Positions 22,939 through 34,674 are shown, counted from the first letter of the stretch. The stretch is 64,000 bases of DNA from Heloderma charlesbogerti (GCA_026122225.1 JANEZZ010001570.1:3534001-3598000); one strand, 5' to 3'. The notes: generated from the letters alone by a model not told the origin. Made by a program: numbers and translations.

Positions 22939-25900
22939 TTGTTGTTGTTCAGTCGTTCAGTCGTGTCCGACTCTTCGTGACCCCATGGACCATAGCACGC
23001 CAGGCCTTCCTGTCCTCCGCTCTCTCCCGGAGCGTGCTCAAGTCCATATTCATTGCATCAGTGATGCTATCTAGCCATTTCATCCTCTGCCGTCCCCTTC
23101 TCCTTTTGCCTTCAGTCTTTCCCAGCATCAGGGTTTTTCCAGAGAGTTTTCTCTTCGCATTAGGTGGCCAAAATATTTGAGCTTCAGCTTCAGTATCTGT
23201 CCTTCCAATGAGCACTCAGGGTTGATTTCCTTTAGGATTGACTGATTTGACCTCCTTGCAGTCCAGGGGACTCCTAAGAGTCTTCTTCAGCACCACAGTT
23301 CGAAAGCATCAATTCTTCGGCGCTCAGCCTTCCTTATAGTCCAGCTCTCACAGCCATACGTTACTACTGGGAAAACCATAGCTTTGATTAGACGGACCTT
23401 TGTCGGCAAGGTGATGTCTCTGCTTCTTACTATGCTGTCTAGGTTTGCCATAGCTTTCCTCCCAAGGGCAAGCGTCTTTTAATTTCATGGCTACAGTCAC
23501 CGTCTGCAGTGATCTTGCAGCCCAAGAAAATAAAATCTGTCACTGCTTCCATTTCTTCCCCTTCTATATGCCAGGAAGGGATGGGGCCAGAGGCCATGAT
23601 TTTAGTTTTCTTAATGTTGAGTTTCAAACCAGCTTTTGCACTCTCCTCTTTCACCCTCAACAAGAGGCTCTTTAGATCCCCTTCGCTTTCTGCCATTAGG
23701 GTGGTATCGTCTGCGTATCTGACGTTGTTGATAATTCTCCCGGAAATCTTAATTCCGACCTGTGATTCATCCAACCAGGCGTTTCTCATGATTTACTCTG
23801 CATATAAGTTAAATAAGCAGGGCGACAATATGCAGCCTTGTTGTACTCCTTTCCCAATTTTGAACCAATCGGTTGTTCCATGTCTGGTTCTTACTGTTGC
23901 TTCTTGACCCTCGTACAGGTTTCTCAGGAGACAGGTAAGGTGGTCTGGTACCCCCATCTCTTTAAGAATTTGCCACAGTTTGTTGTGATCCACACAATCA
24001 AAGGCTTTAGCATAGTCAATGAAGCAGAAATAGACGTTTTCTGGAATTCTCTTGCTTTCTCCATGATCCAGCAAAAGTTGGCGATTTGATCTCTAGTTCC
24101 TCTGCCTCTTCGAAACCCAGCTTGTACTTCTGGTAGTTCTTGGTTTGCATACTGCTGAAGCCTAGCTTGTAGGATTTTGAGCATAACCTTGCTGGCATGT
24201 GAAATGAGCGCAATTGTACGGTAGTTTGAACACTCTTTGGCGTTGCCCTTCTTTGGAATTGGAATGTAAACTGACCTTTTCCAGTCTTGTGGCCACTGTT
24301 GAGTTTTCCAAATTTGTTGGCATATTGAGTGCAGCACTTTAACAGCATCATCTTCTAGGATTTTAAATAGCTCAGCTGGAAGACTGTCATGTCCACTAGC
24401 TTTGTTGTAAGTAATGCTTCCTAAGGCCCACTTGACTTCACTCTCGAGGATGTCCCGCTCAAGTTCAGTGACCACACTATCATGGCTATCAGGGGCATTA
24501 AGATCTTTCCTGTATAGTTCTTCTGTGTATTCTTTCCACCTCTTTTTAATCTCATCTGCTTCTGTTAGGTCCCTGCCTTCTTTGTCCTTGATCATGCCCG
24601 TCTTTGCACAAAATGTTCCCTTGAGATCTCTGATTTTCTTAAAGAGATCTCTAGTCTTTCCCGTTCTGTTGTTTTCCTTGATTTTTTGGCATTGTTCATT
24701 TAAGAAGGACTTCTTGTCTCTCCTTGTTATTCTCTGGAACTCTGCATTCAGTTGGGTATATCTTCCCCTTTCTCCCTTGCTTTTCGCTTCCCTTCTTTCC
24801 TCAGCTACTTGTAAAGCCTCATCAGACAGCCACTTGGCTTTCTTGCATTTCTTTTTCTTTGGGATGGATTGAGTTGCTGCCTCCTGAACAATGTTATGGC
24901 CCTCCGTCCATAGTTCCTCGGGCACTCTGTCTATCAGGTCTAATCCCTTAAATCTATTCCTTACCTCCACTGTATATTCATAAGGGATATGATTTAAGTT
25001 ATACCTGAATGGTTTAGTGGTTTTCCCTATGTTCTTCAATTTAAGCTGAGCTTTTGCAACAAGAAGCTCATGATCTGAGCCATAGTCAGCTCCAGGTCTT
25101 GTTTTTACTGACTGTATGGAGCTTCTCCATCTTTGGCTGCAAAGTACATAATCAATCTGATATTGACCATCTGGTGATGTCCATGTGTAGAGTCGCCTCT
25201 TGTGCTGTTGGAAAAGAGTGTTTGCTATGATCAGCATGTTCTCTTGGCAAAACTCTATTAGCCTTTGTCCTGCTTCATTTTGTACACCAAGGCCATGCTT
25301 GCCTGTTATCCTGGTGATTTCTTGACTTCCTGCTTTAGCATTCCAATCCCCTATGATGAAAAGGACATCTTTTTTTGGTGTTAGTTCTAGAAGGTGTTGT
25401 AGGTCTTCATAAAACCGATCAACCTCAGCTTCTTCGGCCTCAGTAGTTGGGGCATAGACTTGAATGACTGTGATGTTGAATGGTTTGCCTTGGATTTGTA
25501 CTGTGATCATTCTATTGTTTTTAAGATTGTACCCCAGACTGCTTTTCCCACCCTTTTGTTGACTGTGAGTGCTACTCCATTTCTTCTAAGGGATTCTTGC
25601 CCACAGTAGTAGATATGATGGTCACCTGAATTAAATTCGCCCATGCTTGTCCATTTTGGTTCGCTGATTCCCAAGATGTCGATGTTCAGTCTTGGCATCT
25701 CGCGTTTGACCACCTCCAGCTTACCTTGATTCATTGATCTGACATTCCAGGTTCCTAAACAATATTGTTTTTTACAGCATCGGATTTTCTTTTCACCACC
25801 AAACGCATCCACAGCTGAGTGTCCTTTTGGCTTTGGCCCAGCCGCTTCACTCTTTCTGGAGCTACTTGGAAATTCCCTCTGCTCTTCCCCAGTAGTATAT

Positions 25901-26147
25901 TGGGCACCTTCCGACCTGAGGGGCTCATCTTCCGGCATCATATCTTTTAGCCTTGTGATACGTTCCATGGGGTTTTCTTGGCAAGAATAGTGGAGTGGGT
26001 TGCCATTTCCTTCTCCAGTGGACCACATTTTGTCAGAACTCTCTGCCATGGCCTGTCCATCTTGGGTGGCCCTGCACGGCATAGCTTATAGCTTCACTGA
26101 GTTATGCAAGCCCCTTCGCCACAACAAGGCAGTGATCCATGAAGGGG
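22939..26147 (-). mobile_element. BovB (RTE-clade) LINE, near full length
   Basis: A 3.2-kb minus-strand element with both ends. On the minus strand it begins 'ccccttcatggatcactgcc' and ends with 'acgactgaacaacaacaa'-like sequence (plus strand 'ttgttgttgttcagtcg' at 22939). The length fits the usual size of BovB, about 3.2 kb. A 9-bp repeat CAGTTGGGG occurs at 22930-22938 and 26175-26183 and may be the target duplication. BovB occurs in squamates and ruminants and is a well-known case of horizontal transfer between animals. The coding region is broken by at least three frameshifts and one stop. Confidence 0.93.
22949..26082 (-). pseudogene. BovB endonuclease-reverse transcriptase, lightly decayed
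   Basis: The open segments in order are 26082-25507 (endonuclease start, GTWNVRSMNQGKLEVV), 25510-23924 (DWNAKAG, GSDHELLVAKAQ, then RT motif AGFRRGRGTRDQIANF), 24074-23793 (FIDYAKAFDCVDHNKL, GVQQGCILSPCLFNLYAE), 23789-23439 (RYADDTTLMAES) and 23215-22949 (C-terminus). YADD is intact at 23706-23717. Breaks are a single-base frameshift near 25540, another near 24035, an in-frame stop at about 23790, and a frameshift near 23463. The protein would nick target DNA and copy the element RNA there. Confidence 0.92.
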
Positions 26148-26284
26148 CACAGTTCTGTACTGTACAGTACTGTGCAGTTGGGGTACAGTACAGTAATCCT
26201 GCTCATGTGTAGTAGCTCAGTAGCGTGTTTAGGAAGAGGAGGGAATGAAGCAGCAAGAGACTTAATCATCCCATAATCTGTATT
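26148..26284. other. Junction DNA at the BovB 5' end
   Basis: 27 bases (26148-26174) rich in 'tgtacagtac' palindromes separate the recognisable BovB 5' end from the candidate downstream copy of the target duplication. They may be additional 5' element sequence or filler added at integration. Confidence 0.4.
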
Positions 26285-26416
26285 AGCCTTCCCCGGTCTG
26301 GTGCCCTCCAGATATGTTGGACTGCAACTCCCATAATTCCCAGTCCAGCACACCTGGAAGGCACCATGTTGTTGCAGTCGAAGACATCTGGAGGGCACCA
26401 GGTTAGGGAAGACGGT
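26285..26416. mobile_element. Palindromic MITE, 'ctggtgccctccag' family
   Basis: The left arm 'ccccggtctggtgccctcca' pairs with the inverted right arm 'ccctaacctggtgccctcca'. The core retains 'actgcaactcccataattcc'. Confidence 0.8.
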
Positions 26417-26991
26417 TGGTCAGTTGATAGACCTTTAGTGTAAATGTGTGTGGGTATCAGGGTGGTTATATTAATTGCATTTGTGATTAGTGTAATTGGT
26501 AGGAGGATTGAGACAGTGAGAGAAAAATGAACACAGGGAAGGTATATCCTACCCTCCTCTCGCCCCCACCCCCCAGCAATGTATTCAGGTCTCCACTTGT
26601 AATTAATAATTTCAACAGTGACATAACTTAAAATATATGACTACTGTAAATCTTCCCCAAAGGGGGAGGGTGAAATATTTTGTAAACTCTGCCAAGGCGT
26701 ATGTTAAAAATTGCTTGGCCATGCCAATAAGACAGAAAATGTTTACAAGTCTGTTAAAATCATTGTGAGGTTCATTACCAGATGTCACTGTCTAGCCTTC
26801 AAAGTCTAGAAAACAACACATTTAGCCCTTTTGCCTGTCTATTATACCTACTGCCCAGACTATAGGCAATTCTGAATGTTTTGTTTTTAACAGATAGATT
26901 TTGACATTATTTGTATGTTCCTTTGAGTATTTTATTGAGAGGAGTCTAAGAAGCTTTATAAATACGTATTTCCATAATGTTTCCCTGTCTT
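26417..26991. other. Unique sequence, no feature seen
   Basis: AT-rich, with short frames only. Confidence 0.4.
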
Positions 26992-27352
26992 AGATTCTAA
27001 GATAGGTGAACAGAAAGAAGCTCACAGAAGAAAAAGTAGCTATCCTCCCCCCACCCCTGATCCCCTGCAGCTTCCTGGGGCCTCCAGTAGCCTTTCTGGA
27101 TTGTTGGGGGCTCTCCTGAACAAAGTGGGATGGGCCATGCGGGAATCTGGGGGACGAAGGAATCACATCCAAAACTGGATGATTTCTGCCTTCCCTGACA
27201 GCCCCCTGCACCCCATCCCATGTTGTTCAGGAAAGCCTCCAATTCTCCAGGGAGGTTTTTGGAGGGGCACAGGCAGCTGCAGGGGGAAGGAGGGGACTGG
27301 AAGATGTCCTTCTGTGAACTTTCTTCCGTTCATTAATCTTAGGATCCAATGT
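26992..27352. mobile_element. Fold-back DNA element (about 360 bp)
   Basis: The left arm (from 'gattctaagataggtgaac') and the right arm (inverted, 'ggatcctaagattaatgaac') are inverted copies over about 150 bp each. They share 'cccctgcagcttcctgg' versus 'ccctgcagctgcctgtg'. The open frames on both strands are mirror images of each other and not genes. Confidence 0.75.
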
Positions 27353-28295
27353 GCCCAGTCACTGGCTGGAATGAAAGGCTTTTCTATGCCTCTTGTAGAA
27401 ATCTGAGAACACATTGCACCCAGTAGTTCATTTGGCTTGGTCTCAGACTTGAAGTTCCCTAAAGCACTGGAATACCAAAACTGTATGTTCCTCCTGTTGA
27501 AGGAGTTGGGCTGCTGGACTTGGGCACCTCCACTGGAAGTGTAGAAAGACTTCCCATTCCAGGAAATGGTGAGGCATATTACTGTGTGCTTTCCAAGAGG
27601 GCAGAAACAGTTTCTATAATATCTTGCAGGAATTCCATCTTTTGCACATAGTACTGTCCTGTCATTATAAGTTTTCAAACAGCAGCTTAATTGCTACTCA
27701 GCCAGGTCATTTCTTTTGGCTCAGCCAAAAAGCTCAGTGCTAAGGCAATGGATATTTGCATTAAATTTAATTTATGTAAATTAACGATGACCTGATTCAC
27801 AACGTGAGGCATGGCAATCCTAATACGTGGTGGTGGCCAAAGAAATTGAATCACATCAATCGATTAGACAACTGATCTGGATCAACAGACCAGTGTAGTT
27901 TAAATCCAGTTATTTAATGGTGGGCACGTTAATTAAAATTGACACTGATTCCATGGAAAGAAGCATTTTGAAAACAAACCTTTAAAAAAGGTTGTAGTTA
28001 TTGCAACGTCTGTTCCTCACCCCAGGCATACTAGCAATCTAAGGCTGAACTCATATGCGTACTTAGGTTGGAGGAAGTTTTGTGAACAGCCTATGAAACA
28101 GGAAGCGGGAAGTCACAAGATTTCTGGGTTTTATTGAAAGCAAAATTAAATTAATTTTGTTGCTGTTTGGGAAGGAAACGAAGCAAACGACAGTGGATTT
28201 TTTTAATGGATTCTGCTCCATTTTGCACTGTAGCCTTATCAGTAGTTCATTAATCCTGCCACACAGAACAGCACTCTGCAGAGTATTGCCCTGTA
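27353..28295. other. Unique sequence, no gene recognised
   Basis: The 171-codon minus-strand frame at 27163-27678 overlaps the fold-back element and shows no recognisable domain. I do not support it as a gene. Confidence 0.4.
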
Positions 28296-28565
28296 GGAAA
28301 GGAAAGGAAAGGAAAGGTTCTTCCTGTGCAAGCACCGAGTCATTGCTGACTCCTAGAGGGACGCCGCTTTCGCTGCCGTTTCCATGGCAGACTGTAGTGG
28401 GATGGTTTGCCATTGCCTTCCCCAGTCGTGACTACCTTTCCCCCAGCAAGCTGGGTACTCATTTTACCGACCTCGGAAGGATGGAAGGCTGAGTCAACCT
28501 GAGCCAGCTACCTGGTACCCAGCTTCTGCTGGGATCGAACTCAGATCATGGGGAGAGTTTCAGTT
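28296..28565 (-). mobile_element. tRNA-derived SINE (squamate type)
   Basis: On the minus strand the head contains a polymerase III B-box-like GTTCGATCCC (plus-strand GGGATCGAAC at 28531-28540). The conserved body includes 'cttccgaggtcggtaaaatg' and 'ggcaatggcaaacca'. The 3' tail is a CCTTT repeat (plus-strand GGAAA units at 28296-28318). The 5' tRNA-like head is shortened. Confidence 0.8.
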
Positions 28566-29675
28566 GCAATACTGTAGTTCTGTATAAAAACCCAAGCATT
28601 TACAGATCAGTGTTTGGGAAATGAATAAGTTTGTGCTTTGATGCCACTGATGAAAGAGAGCTATTGTGCTATCTTGATTAGCACATGTACAACTCTTACA
28701 TAAGATTTGTGCCTGGAAAAATGCAGTCATGAATTTATGCTGATTTTAACACATTCCAGTAGCCTTGAGCACATTGATTCACCAAGTCCTGCCAAAAGCA
28801 ATACGCTTCATAGTGTACAGTGTAATGTACACAGCGGATTTTGTTTTTGAGAGTGAAAACATGGATCTTGATTGTTTGTTATAAAGATACACTAATTTTA
28901 TTGCCAGTTTGGCAGCTGTTTTTTCCTTAGTAAAACATTGGCTTTTGTCCGATTTTCCGGTTGGCTTTGGCTTGATTTTGTTCAGGGATGAGATACATGT
29001 ATGACTCCTATCCATGTAGTCTTGACTTGTTTAACACCATCAATTGAACTGCAAGCATTAATCCACCTAACAAGCTCCAGAAGTCTCTCTAACCTAATTT
29101 TGGTAAGTAGAGTCTTGGCAGACTGTGAAACAATAAATAGGCAAAAAAGGAGCCCACACAGCATAAACTCACTGATGGGTTATGTATGCAGACTTCACTC
29201 AATTAATGCTGTGGTTGACATTCTTATCAGAAAAGTCAAATGTGGAGTCACTATCCTGAATTATATTTTTCCCTGTCAGACTTGTAAGAATTGTTCACCC
29301 AGACAAATGGGCCAGCTTGTCAGAGCCCTAATATGGTAGAGGTGGAGCATGCGAACAATAATCCCATGATTCACTTGACCTTCTTGGGTGCTTCATGCAA
29401 AGTGAAAATTATGGCACTCTCAGGGACGTTGCCTCTTTGCAAATATGAGCTTGCCACCCTCTTGAGCTGAATCTCCCTTCTCCTCCCTAGACCTTTTTCT
29501 AAATAACTTGGTGATGCTGACTTGACTGAAGAGCCAGTTTGGTGGTGCAAGAATGGTGTGACGTGGAGTAAGAACCACTGATTTTTTCCCCCGGAGTATA
29601 CTCTGCTTTCACAGGTGGGCAAATGAGAAGGGCCCCTGTTGGTCATCTTAAAGTGCAGGCAGCCTGATATGAATG
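28566..29675. other. Unique sequence, no gene recognised
   Basis: No frame or repeat with recognisable similarity was seen. Confidence 0.4.
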
Positions 29676-30560
29676 AATGCAGTCCTTCAAGTAATTTGGT
29701 CCAAATTACTTTGGGACGTTTAAGGCTTTAAAGGTCAAAACCAGCACTTTAAATTAGGCTTGGAAGCACACTGATAACTAATGCAGCTGGAGCAGTATTG
29801 GTATTATATGATTGAAGCACCTCGCCCCCACTAACACTCAGGCAGCTGCATTCTGCACCAGCTGAAGTTTCTGAACCGCCTTCAAAGGCAGCCCCATGTA
29901 CAGTGCGTTACAGCAGTCCAGCCTGGATGTCACTAGTGCATGGACAACTGAGCCATGATCTTCCGTCTCCAGATAGGGCCACAGCTGGGGTACCAGCATA
30001 AGCACTCCTGGACATTACAGCCACCTGGGCTTCCCTTGTTAGTGCAGAGTCCAGGAGGATTCCCAGACTGCGCACTTGGTCATTTATGGGGAGTGCAACC
30101 CCATCTAAGACCAGTTGTAAACCTCCATCCAGAACAGTTGGCTTCCCAATCCACAGTATCTCCATCTTGTCTGGATTAAGTTTCAGCTTGTTTACCCTCA
30201 TCCACCCCAAAACAGCCTCCAGTCACTGGTTCATGAGTTCAACAGCCTCCCTGGGATGTGTAGACGGAAACGAGAGATAGAGCTGAGTATCATCCATGCA
30301 CTGATGACACTTCAGCCCAAACTTCCTGATAACTTCCCCCAATGGTGTCATGTAGATGTTAAAAAGCATGGGGGTGAGGATGGAACCTTATGGCACCACA
30401 CAGGCTAACGGCCATGGGATGGAACAAACGTTCCCCAGCATCAGCTTCAGAGACCACTCCTTCAGGAAGGGCTGGAACCACCATGCCTCCCAAGATCAAT
30501 ACAGATAGAACAATAGAGGAGGATACTGTAGTCGATGGGATCTCTGAGATCCCTTTTTCT
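29676..30560 (-). pseudogene. L2-clade LINE fragment, second subfamily
   Basis: Minus-strand translation gives MGWMRVNKLKLNPDKMEILW and LVLDGVALPINDQVRSLGIL. These correspond to [20 protein letters not shown] and [15 protein letters not shown] in the copy at 44323-48082. The C-terminal region and the region between RT motifs are present with frameshifts, while the 5' half and the true 3' tail are missing. Divergence is clearly greater than among the three closely related copies, so this is an older L2-type subfamily. Confidence 0.8.
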
Positions 30561-30564
30561 GGCT

Positions 30565-30650
30565 ACCTGGAGATGACAGGGATTGAATTTAGGACTTTCT
30601 GCAAGCAAAGAATGTGCTGTACCACTGTCCTCCCATCCTACAGGCACACT
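30565..30650 (-). mobile_element. tRNA-SINE head fragment
   Basis: On the minus strand it carries the B-box-like ATTCAATCCC (plus-strand 30579-30588) and the adjoining tRNA-like head, matching the head of the SINE at 32337-32630. It begins directly after an L2-type fragment. Confidence 0.55.
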
Positions 30651-32050
30651 TCTTAAAGCAAGACAATTATATATGGATAACAGAAAATGGTGATGTGGAG
30701 CTTGCTAATACTACTACAGAGTTTAAACATCTTTCTTGGTTATCTTAAAGTAAATTTGAATAGCTCTCTATAAAAGAGTGGGGAAGGCACCATATAATCT
30801 TTACAAGACAATTAGTAGGGTGCTAGCTTTCACAACTTGGTAATTATAGAGGCATTTAAATTACTTTCCTATCCACCTTTCTTACAGGAGTACTAAGAGC
30901 ATTAATTAATGTTTGGGAAGCCTTTTAAGATAAGTGTTGATTAGTGTTGCTGTTAGTTTAGTGAATGGAAAATATGAATGCAAAATAATACATGTAAACA
31001 AACATCCAGGCCCATACCCCATACTTGAGTTTAATTAGCACCATTAATTTTGCCACTGATTTTAAACTTCGTAGCTAAGCCTGAGTAACCCTTATAGACT
31101 CTATATCTACATGTTCAGAAAAACAAACATACATTTGTGTAAGGTCGGCCCTGAGGTGGTGACTGAGGAGCACGAAATGGTAGTAAAGTGATGGAGGACT
31201 ATACTGCCTTGCCTTTCTTCAGTTAGCCTGCTGCCCTCAGGTGTAGTGGGGGACACTGTCCTATTGCCAGTGTTGAAGTAAGATTCAGTTGATGGTCTGC
31301 ACAGCTTTCGTACACGGAATTTGCACATCTTCTCTTTCAGCTCAGGCAACAAAATGTCTTGGATCAGCCCTGACGTGGTATAATGCCAGTGGGACAGCAC
31401 CACTCAGATGGTGGGGGACTGCATGTTGGACTGCGCCATGTATAAAAAACTCCTTGCACATAGAAAACAATACAATTCAGAAAAGGCTAATCTAGAAACC
31501 TGCTCCTTGATATGCCCAGATGATTAGGATTTTATGTATTCTAATGTGCAAGCTCCCATCTACATTTATTAGTTGCCTCTTTAACCGTTAATGATGTAGC
31601 TCTATTAATGGACTGAAAAGAGCATATGTGTGGCCTATATTTTTGAAATCTACGGGAGCCTATACAAGTGTTGAGCAAGAGGATGTGGTACAATCCTACT
31701 GCAACATTCAGTGGCGCATGTAGTACAGTTTAGATATGTGAAGGGATGGGGAAAATAGAGAAAAACTGGGGGTCTTTTTCCAGTTCCCCTCCTCCTGCCC
31801 TTTATATCTCTAGTACAGTCTGGACCATCTTAGATGTGCAGACAGGATAGCTGGGGTGGGGTGGGGAGTTTAAAATTCAGGTCTCTCCCTTCTAGACTTA
31901 TTTTATCCTCTCTTCTTCCCTCCGTCCCCATGCCAACCACCTGATCTGTTGATGAGTGTGCACAACCATTGCACACAATCGCATGTATAAGGATAACTAA
32001 AGACTGAAAACATGAATTTTCCTCCTCCCTTGTCCTCATTCTCTTGTATG
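30651..32050. other. Unique sequence, no gene recognised
   Basis: Only short frames without motifs are present. Confidence 0.4.
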
Positions 32051-32096
32051 CAGTGTGTGTGTGTGTGTGTGCACACGTGCACACACACACACACAT
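32051..32096. repeat. (GT)n / (CA)n microsatellite
   Basis: A GT run changes within a few bases into an AC run, giving a potential hairpin. Confidence 0.93.
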
Positions 32097-32336
32097 GCAC
32101 TCTTCAAATAATTCTGTATTATTTAAGCAAGACACATTGTACCATATAGGGCCAAATTATGGCACCTGACACCTTTATGCAATCTCTTGCTGGTGCTGGC
32201 TTTTTGGGAAAACAAGTATGTTCCTATAGTACAGTAGATCTTCTGTGTTTATTTACTTCATTTTAAGTCTACGTAAGAGTATGTTTATAGTCCAGTAAAA
32301 GGCTATAGCTGTACCAGTTTCATAGCTCCAACTCCA

Positions 32337-32635
32337 GGAATATAGGAAGCTTCCTTATACCAAGTTAGGCCACCAGTCCATTTAGATCAGTATTGTCTAC
32401 ACCTCCAGATGTTTTGGACTAAGACTTTCACAGTCCCTTATTATTGGCTGTGCTGACTGTGGCTGATGGAGTTGTAGCCCAGGTTGCCTACTTCTAGTTA
32501 CACTGGCTGGCAGCAGCTTCCAAGAGTTCAAACATGGGTCTTTTTCAGCCAAAACTGGAGATGGCAGGGATTGAACATGGAATCTCCTGCATGCAAAATG
32601 TGTAGTTTCCACTGAGCTATGCCCATTCCAAATAT
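32337..32635 (-). mobile_element. tRNA-derived SINE split by a MITE
   Basis: Minus-strand SINE with A box TAGCTCAGTGG (plus-strand complement at 32609-32619, 'ccactgagcta') and B box GTTCAATCCC (complement at 32567-32576). The 3' end is recognisable as 'aggaagcttcct', with the body motif 'ggccaccagtccat' at the left. It is interrupted at about 32398-32497 by a palindromic MITE. Confidence 0.8.
32398..32497. mobile_element. Palindromic MITE inserted in the SINE
   Basis: 'acctccagatgttttggact' at the left pairs with an inverted, shortened arm ending 'gtagcccaggttgcc'. SINE sequence resumes on both sides, so this insertion is younger than the SINE. Confidence 0.7.
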
Positions 32636-32919
32636 GTGTATGTTTAGGTAGTTACTCATATAAAGAGATAGATCACTCATATATATGAGCGATCTGCCTG
32701 TCTGCCCCTTTTATTTCTTCTCCCACACCTGCTCCTTGCTGTTTGCCATGCCACTTATCTTACCCCTTAACTATGTTGTGACTTGCTCTTGTGCTCATGT
32801 CATCTGTCTCTCCTCTTCACTTCCATTCTCCAAATCTGTTAATGCATAGTTATTAATTCAATCACCAGGTGTACCCTTCATCTATAGAAATCATTTTTGT
32901 TATGAACTTGTGTTAGGCA

Positions 32920-33000
32920 ATGCTTTGATGGCTTTTTTTTTTTTTTTAGCAAATAAGGTGGTATATAAATGTTGATAAGAAGTAAACATAAATAAATATT
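32920..33000 (+). mobile_element. L2-type LINE 3' tail remnant
   Basis: 'aaggtggtatataaatgttg' followed by AT-rich short repeats resembles the terminal segment of L2-group tails. It is short, so the call is tentative. Confidence 0.4.
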
Positions 33001-34240
33001 ACTGTTTAGATCTGTGACTTTTGTCAACAAAGGTTTATGCCTTATCAGGATAGCCACCTGGGTTCTGTATCCATGTTAGCCTTCTGTTGTGTTCCTCATT
33101 TTTGCAATCGCAAGTAGTTTCCGTTCATATGCCTTATCTTCCAAAGCAGGATCCTAATGTAAAATAAAAGGGGTGAAGGTTGTAGAAAGCTAGATGGAAA
33201 GTCGCTATAACAGAACCATGAATCACTTTTTACAATCTTTGAGATTTTTCAGATTTTAATAAGTTTTTAAACACCAAGACAAAAAGGACACAAATACAGA
33301 GATAAGAATATAAACTCCTGTAACTGCCCTGTTACCTTTACCTTCTCCCCAAGCCAGTCATCATTTTTACATAACATCCCTATAAAATATCTAAAATAAT
33401 TCTTACGTTCTAAAAAGTATATAGGCTTTGATCCAAAGAACCATATGGTTAGTTCTGTGCAGTCCAGAAAGTTTGAACTTGGTTTTTTTGAACAGCACAA
33501 CCCTGTTTCCGAAGTAATTTGTTAAAGAACATGGAGGGTGTTTGCTATTTAAACGAAAAAAACACCAAAACCTTGGGTGCATGTACGGCCTTTGGACCCT
33601 ATCCTTTTGATCCTTGATATATTTTGAGTATTATATTGCATGGGCAGTGTCCACAAATTCACCTGACAGCCACCATTCTTGTTATTGCAGCTTGGAGAAT
33701 CCTTTAAGGACACAAATTTGCTACCCATGCTTTTTCAGGAAGTAAGTCCTTGGTGTTTGCATCCATTTTGTCATCAGTACAATCTGGATGAGGATGAATA
33801 TGGAATTCAGACCAGATCTAACACTGTAGGTGTTTTGGTTCTTCTTCTGTTGGGAGTTGAACGGGAAGTGGAGGAAAAGGAAGGAAGGAAATTGCTTGCA
33901 AGCCAGAGGAAATTGAGAGAGGCAAACAGGAAGTGATATCATCTTATTTAATATTTTTCCTCCTAACTTCATTACTTAAATAGATATACTCTATGAATGA
34001 ACTATACCTTCTAGTGAATGTTGATCCACAGATGGTTTTTTAAAAAGGAAAATATAGATATCTTCTCATTGGTTGTTATCTGATTAGAACATTAAAACTC
34101 TATGAGATTGCTCTATCCTTTTAATTACTTAGGTTCTTTTCTTATGAGATGTCCAACTGAGAACAGAGCTATTTTTGCTTTACAAAACACCATTTTGAAG
34201 TGATGGCTGTTTGCGATTCCATAGAGTTCATAATTTAGGT
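33001..34240. other. Mostly unique sequence with a possible small exon
   Basis: 33691-33741 is 51 nt with an acceptor-like 'ttgttattgcag' before it and a donor-like 'gtaagt' after it. It is open in at least one frame (LGESFKDTNLLPMLFQE). No similarity was recognised. The rest shows nothing. Confidence 0.25.
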
Positions 34241-34251
34241 TTTGTTCTGTT

Positions 34252-34663
34252 GTTGTTGTTGTTCAGTTGTTAAGTCATGTCCAACTCTTCGTGACCCCAT
34301 GGACCATAGCATGCCAGGCCTTCCTGTCCTCTGCTCTCTCCCGGAATGTGCTCAAGTTCATATTCATTGCATCAGTGATGCTATCTAGCCATCTCATCCT
34401 CTGCCGTCCCCTTCTCCTTTTGCCTTCAATCTTTCCCAGCATCAGCGTCTTTTCCAGTGAGTTTAGCCTTGTGATATGTTCCATGGGGTTTTCTTGGCAA
34501 GAATACTGGAGTGGGTTGCCATTTCCTTCTCCAGTGGACCACATTTTGTCAGAACTCTCTGCCATGACCTGTCCGTCTTGGGTGGCCCTGCACGGCATAG
34601 CTTATGGCTTCACTGAGTTACGCAAGCCCCTTCGCCACAACAAGGCAGTGATCCATGAAGGGG
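34252..34663 (-). mobile_element. Internally deleted BovB derivative with 11-bp TSD
   Basis: The element keeps the BovB 5' end (minus strand, from 34663) and 3' end (to 34252) but lacks about 2.8 kb of the middle. 3'-end sequence 'ttttccagtgagttt' joins directly to 5'-end sequence 'agccttgtgatatgttcc' at about 34464. Exact 11-bp flanking repeats TTTGTTCTGTT occur at 34241-34251 and 34664-34674. It was therefore inserted as a unit, presumably moved by an intact BovB protein, and is not a locally deleted copy unless the deletion came later. The 107-codon minus-strand frame is a leftover of the ends. Confidence 0.9.
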
Positions 34664-34674
34664 TTTGTTCTGTT

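Noticed and set aside
27163..27678. 171-codon minus-strand frame
   Set aside because: Overlaps the right arm of a fold-back element; no motif.
28531..28540. Possible tRNA gene from the B-box match
   Set aside because: The flanking sequence is a SINE body with a repeat tail, and no cloverleaf can be drawn. The same applies at 30579 and 32567.
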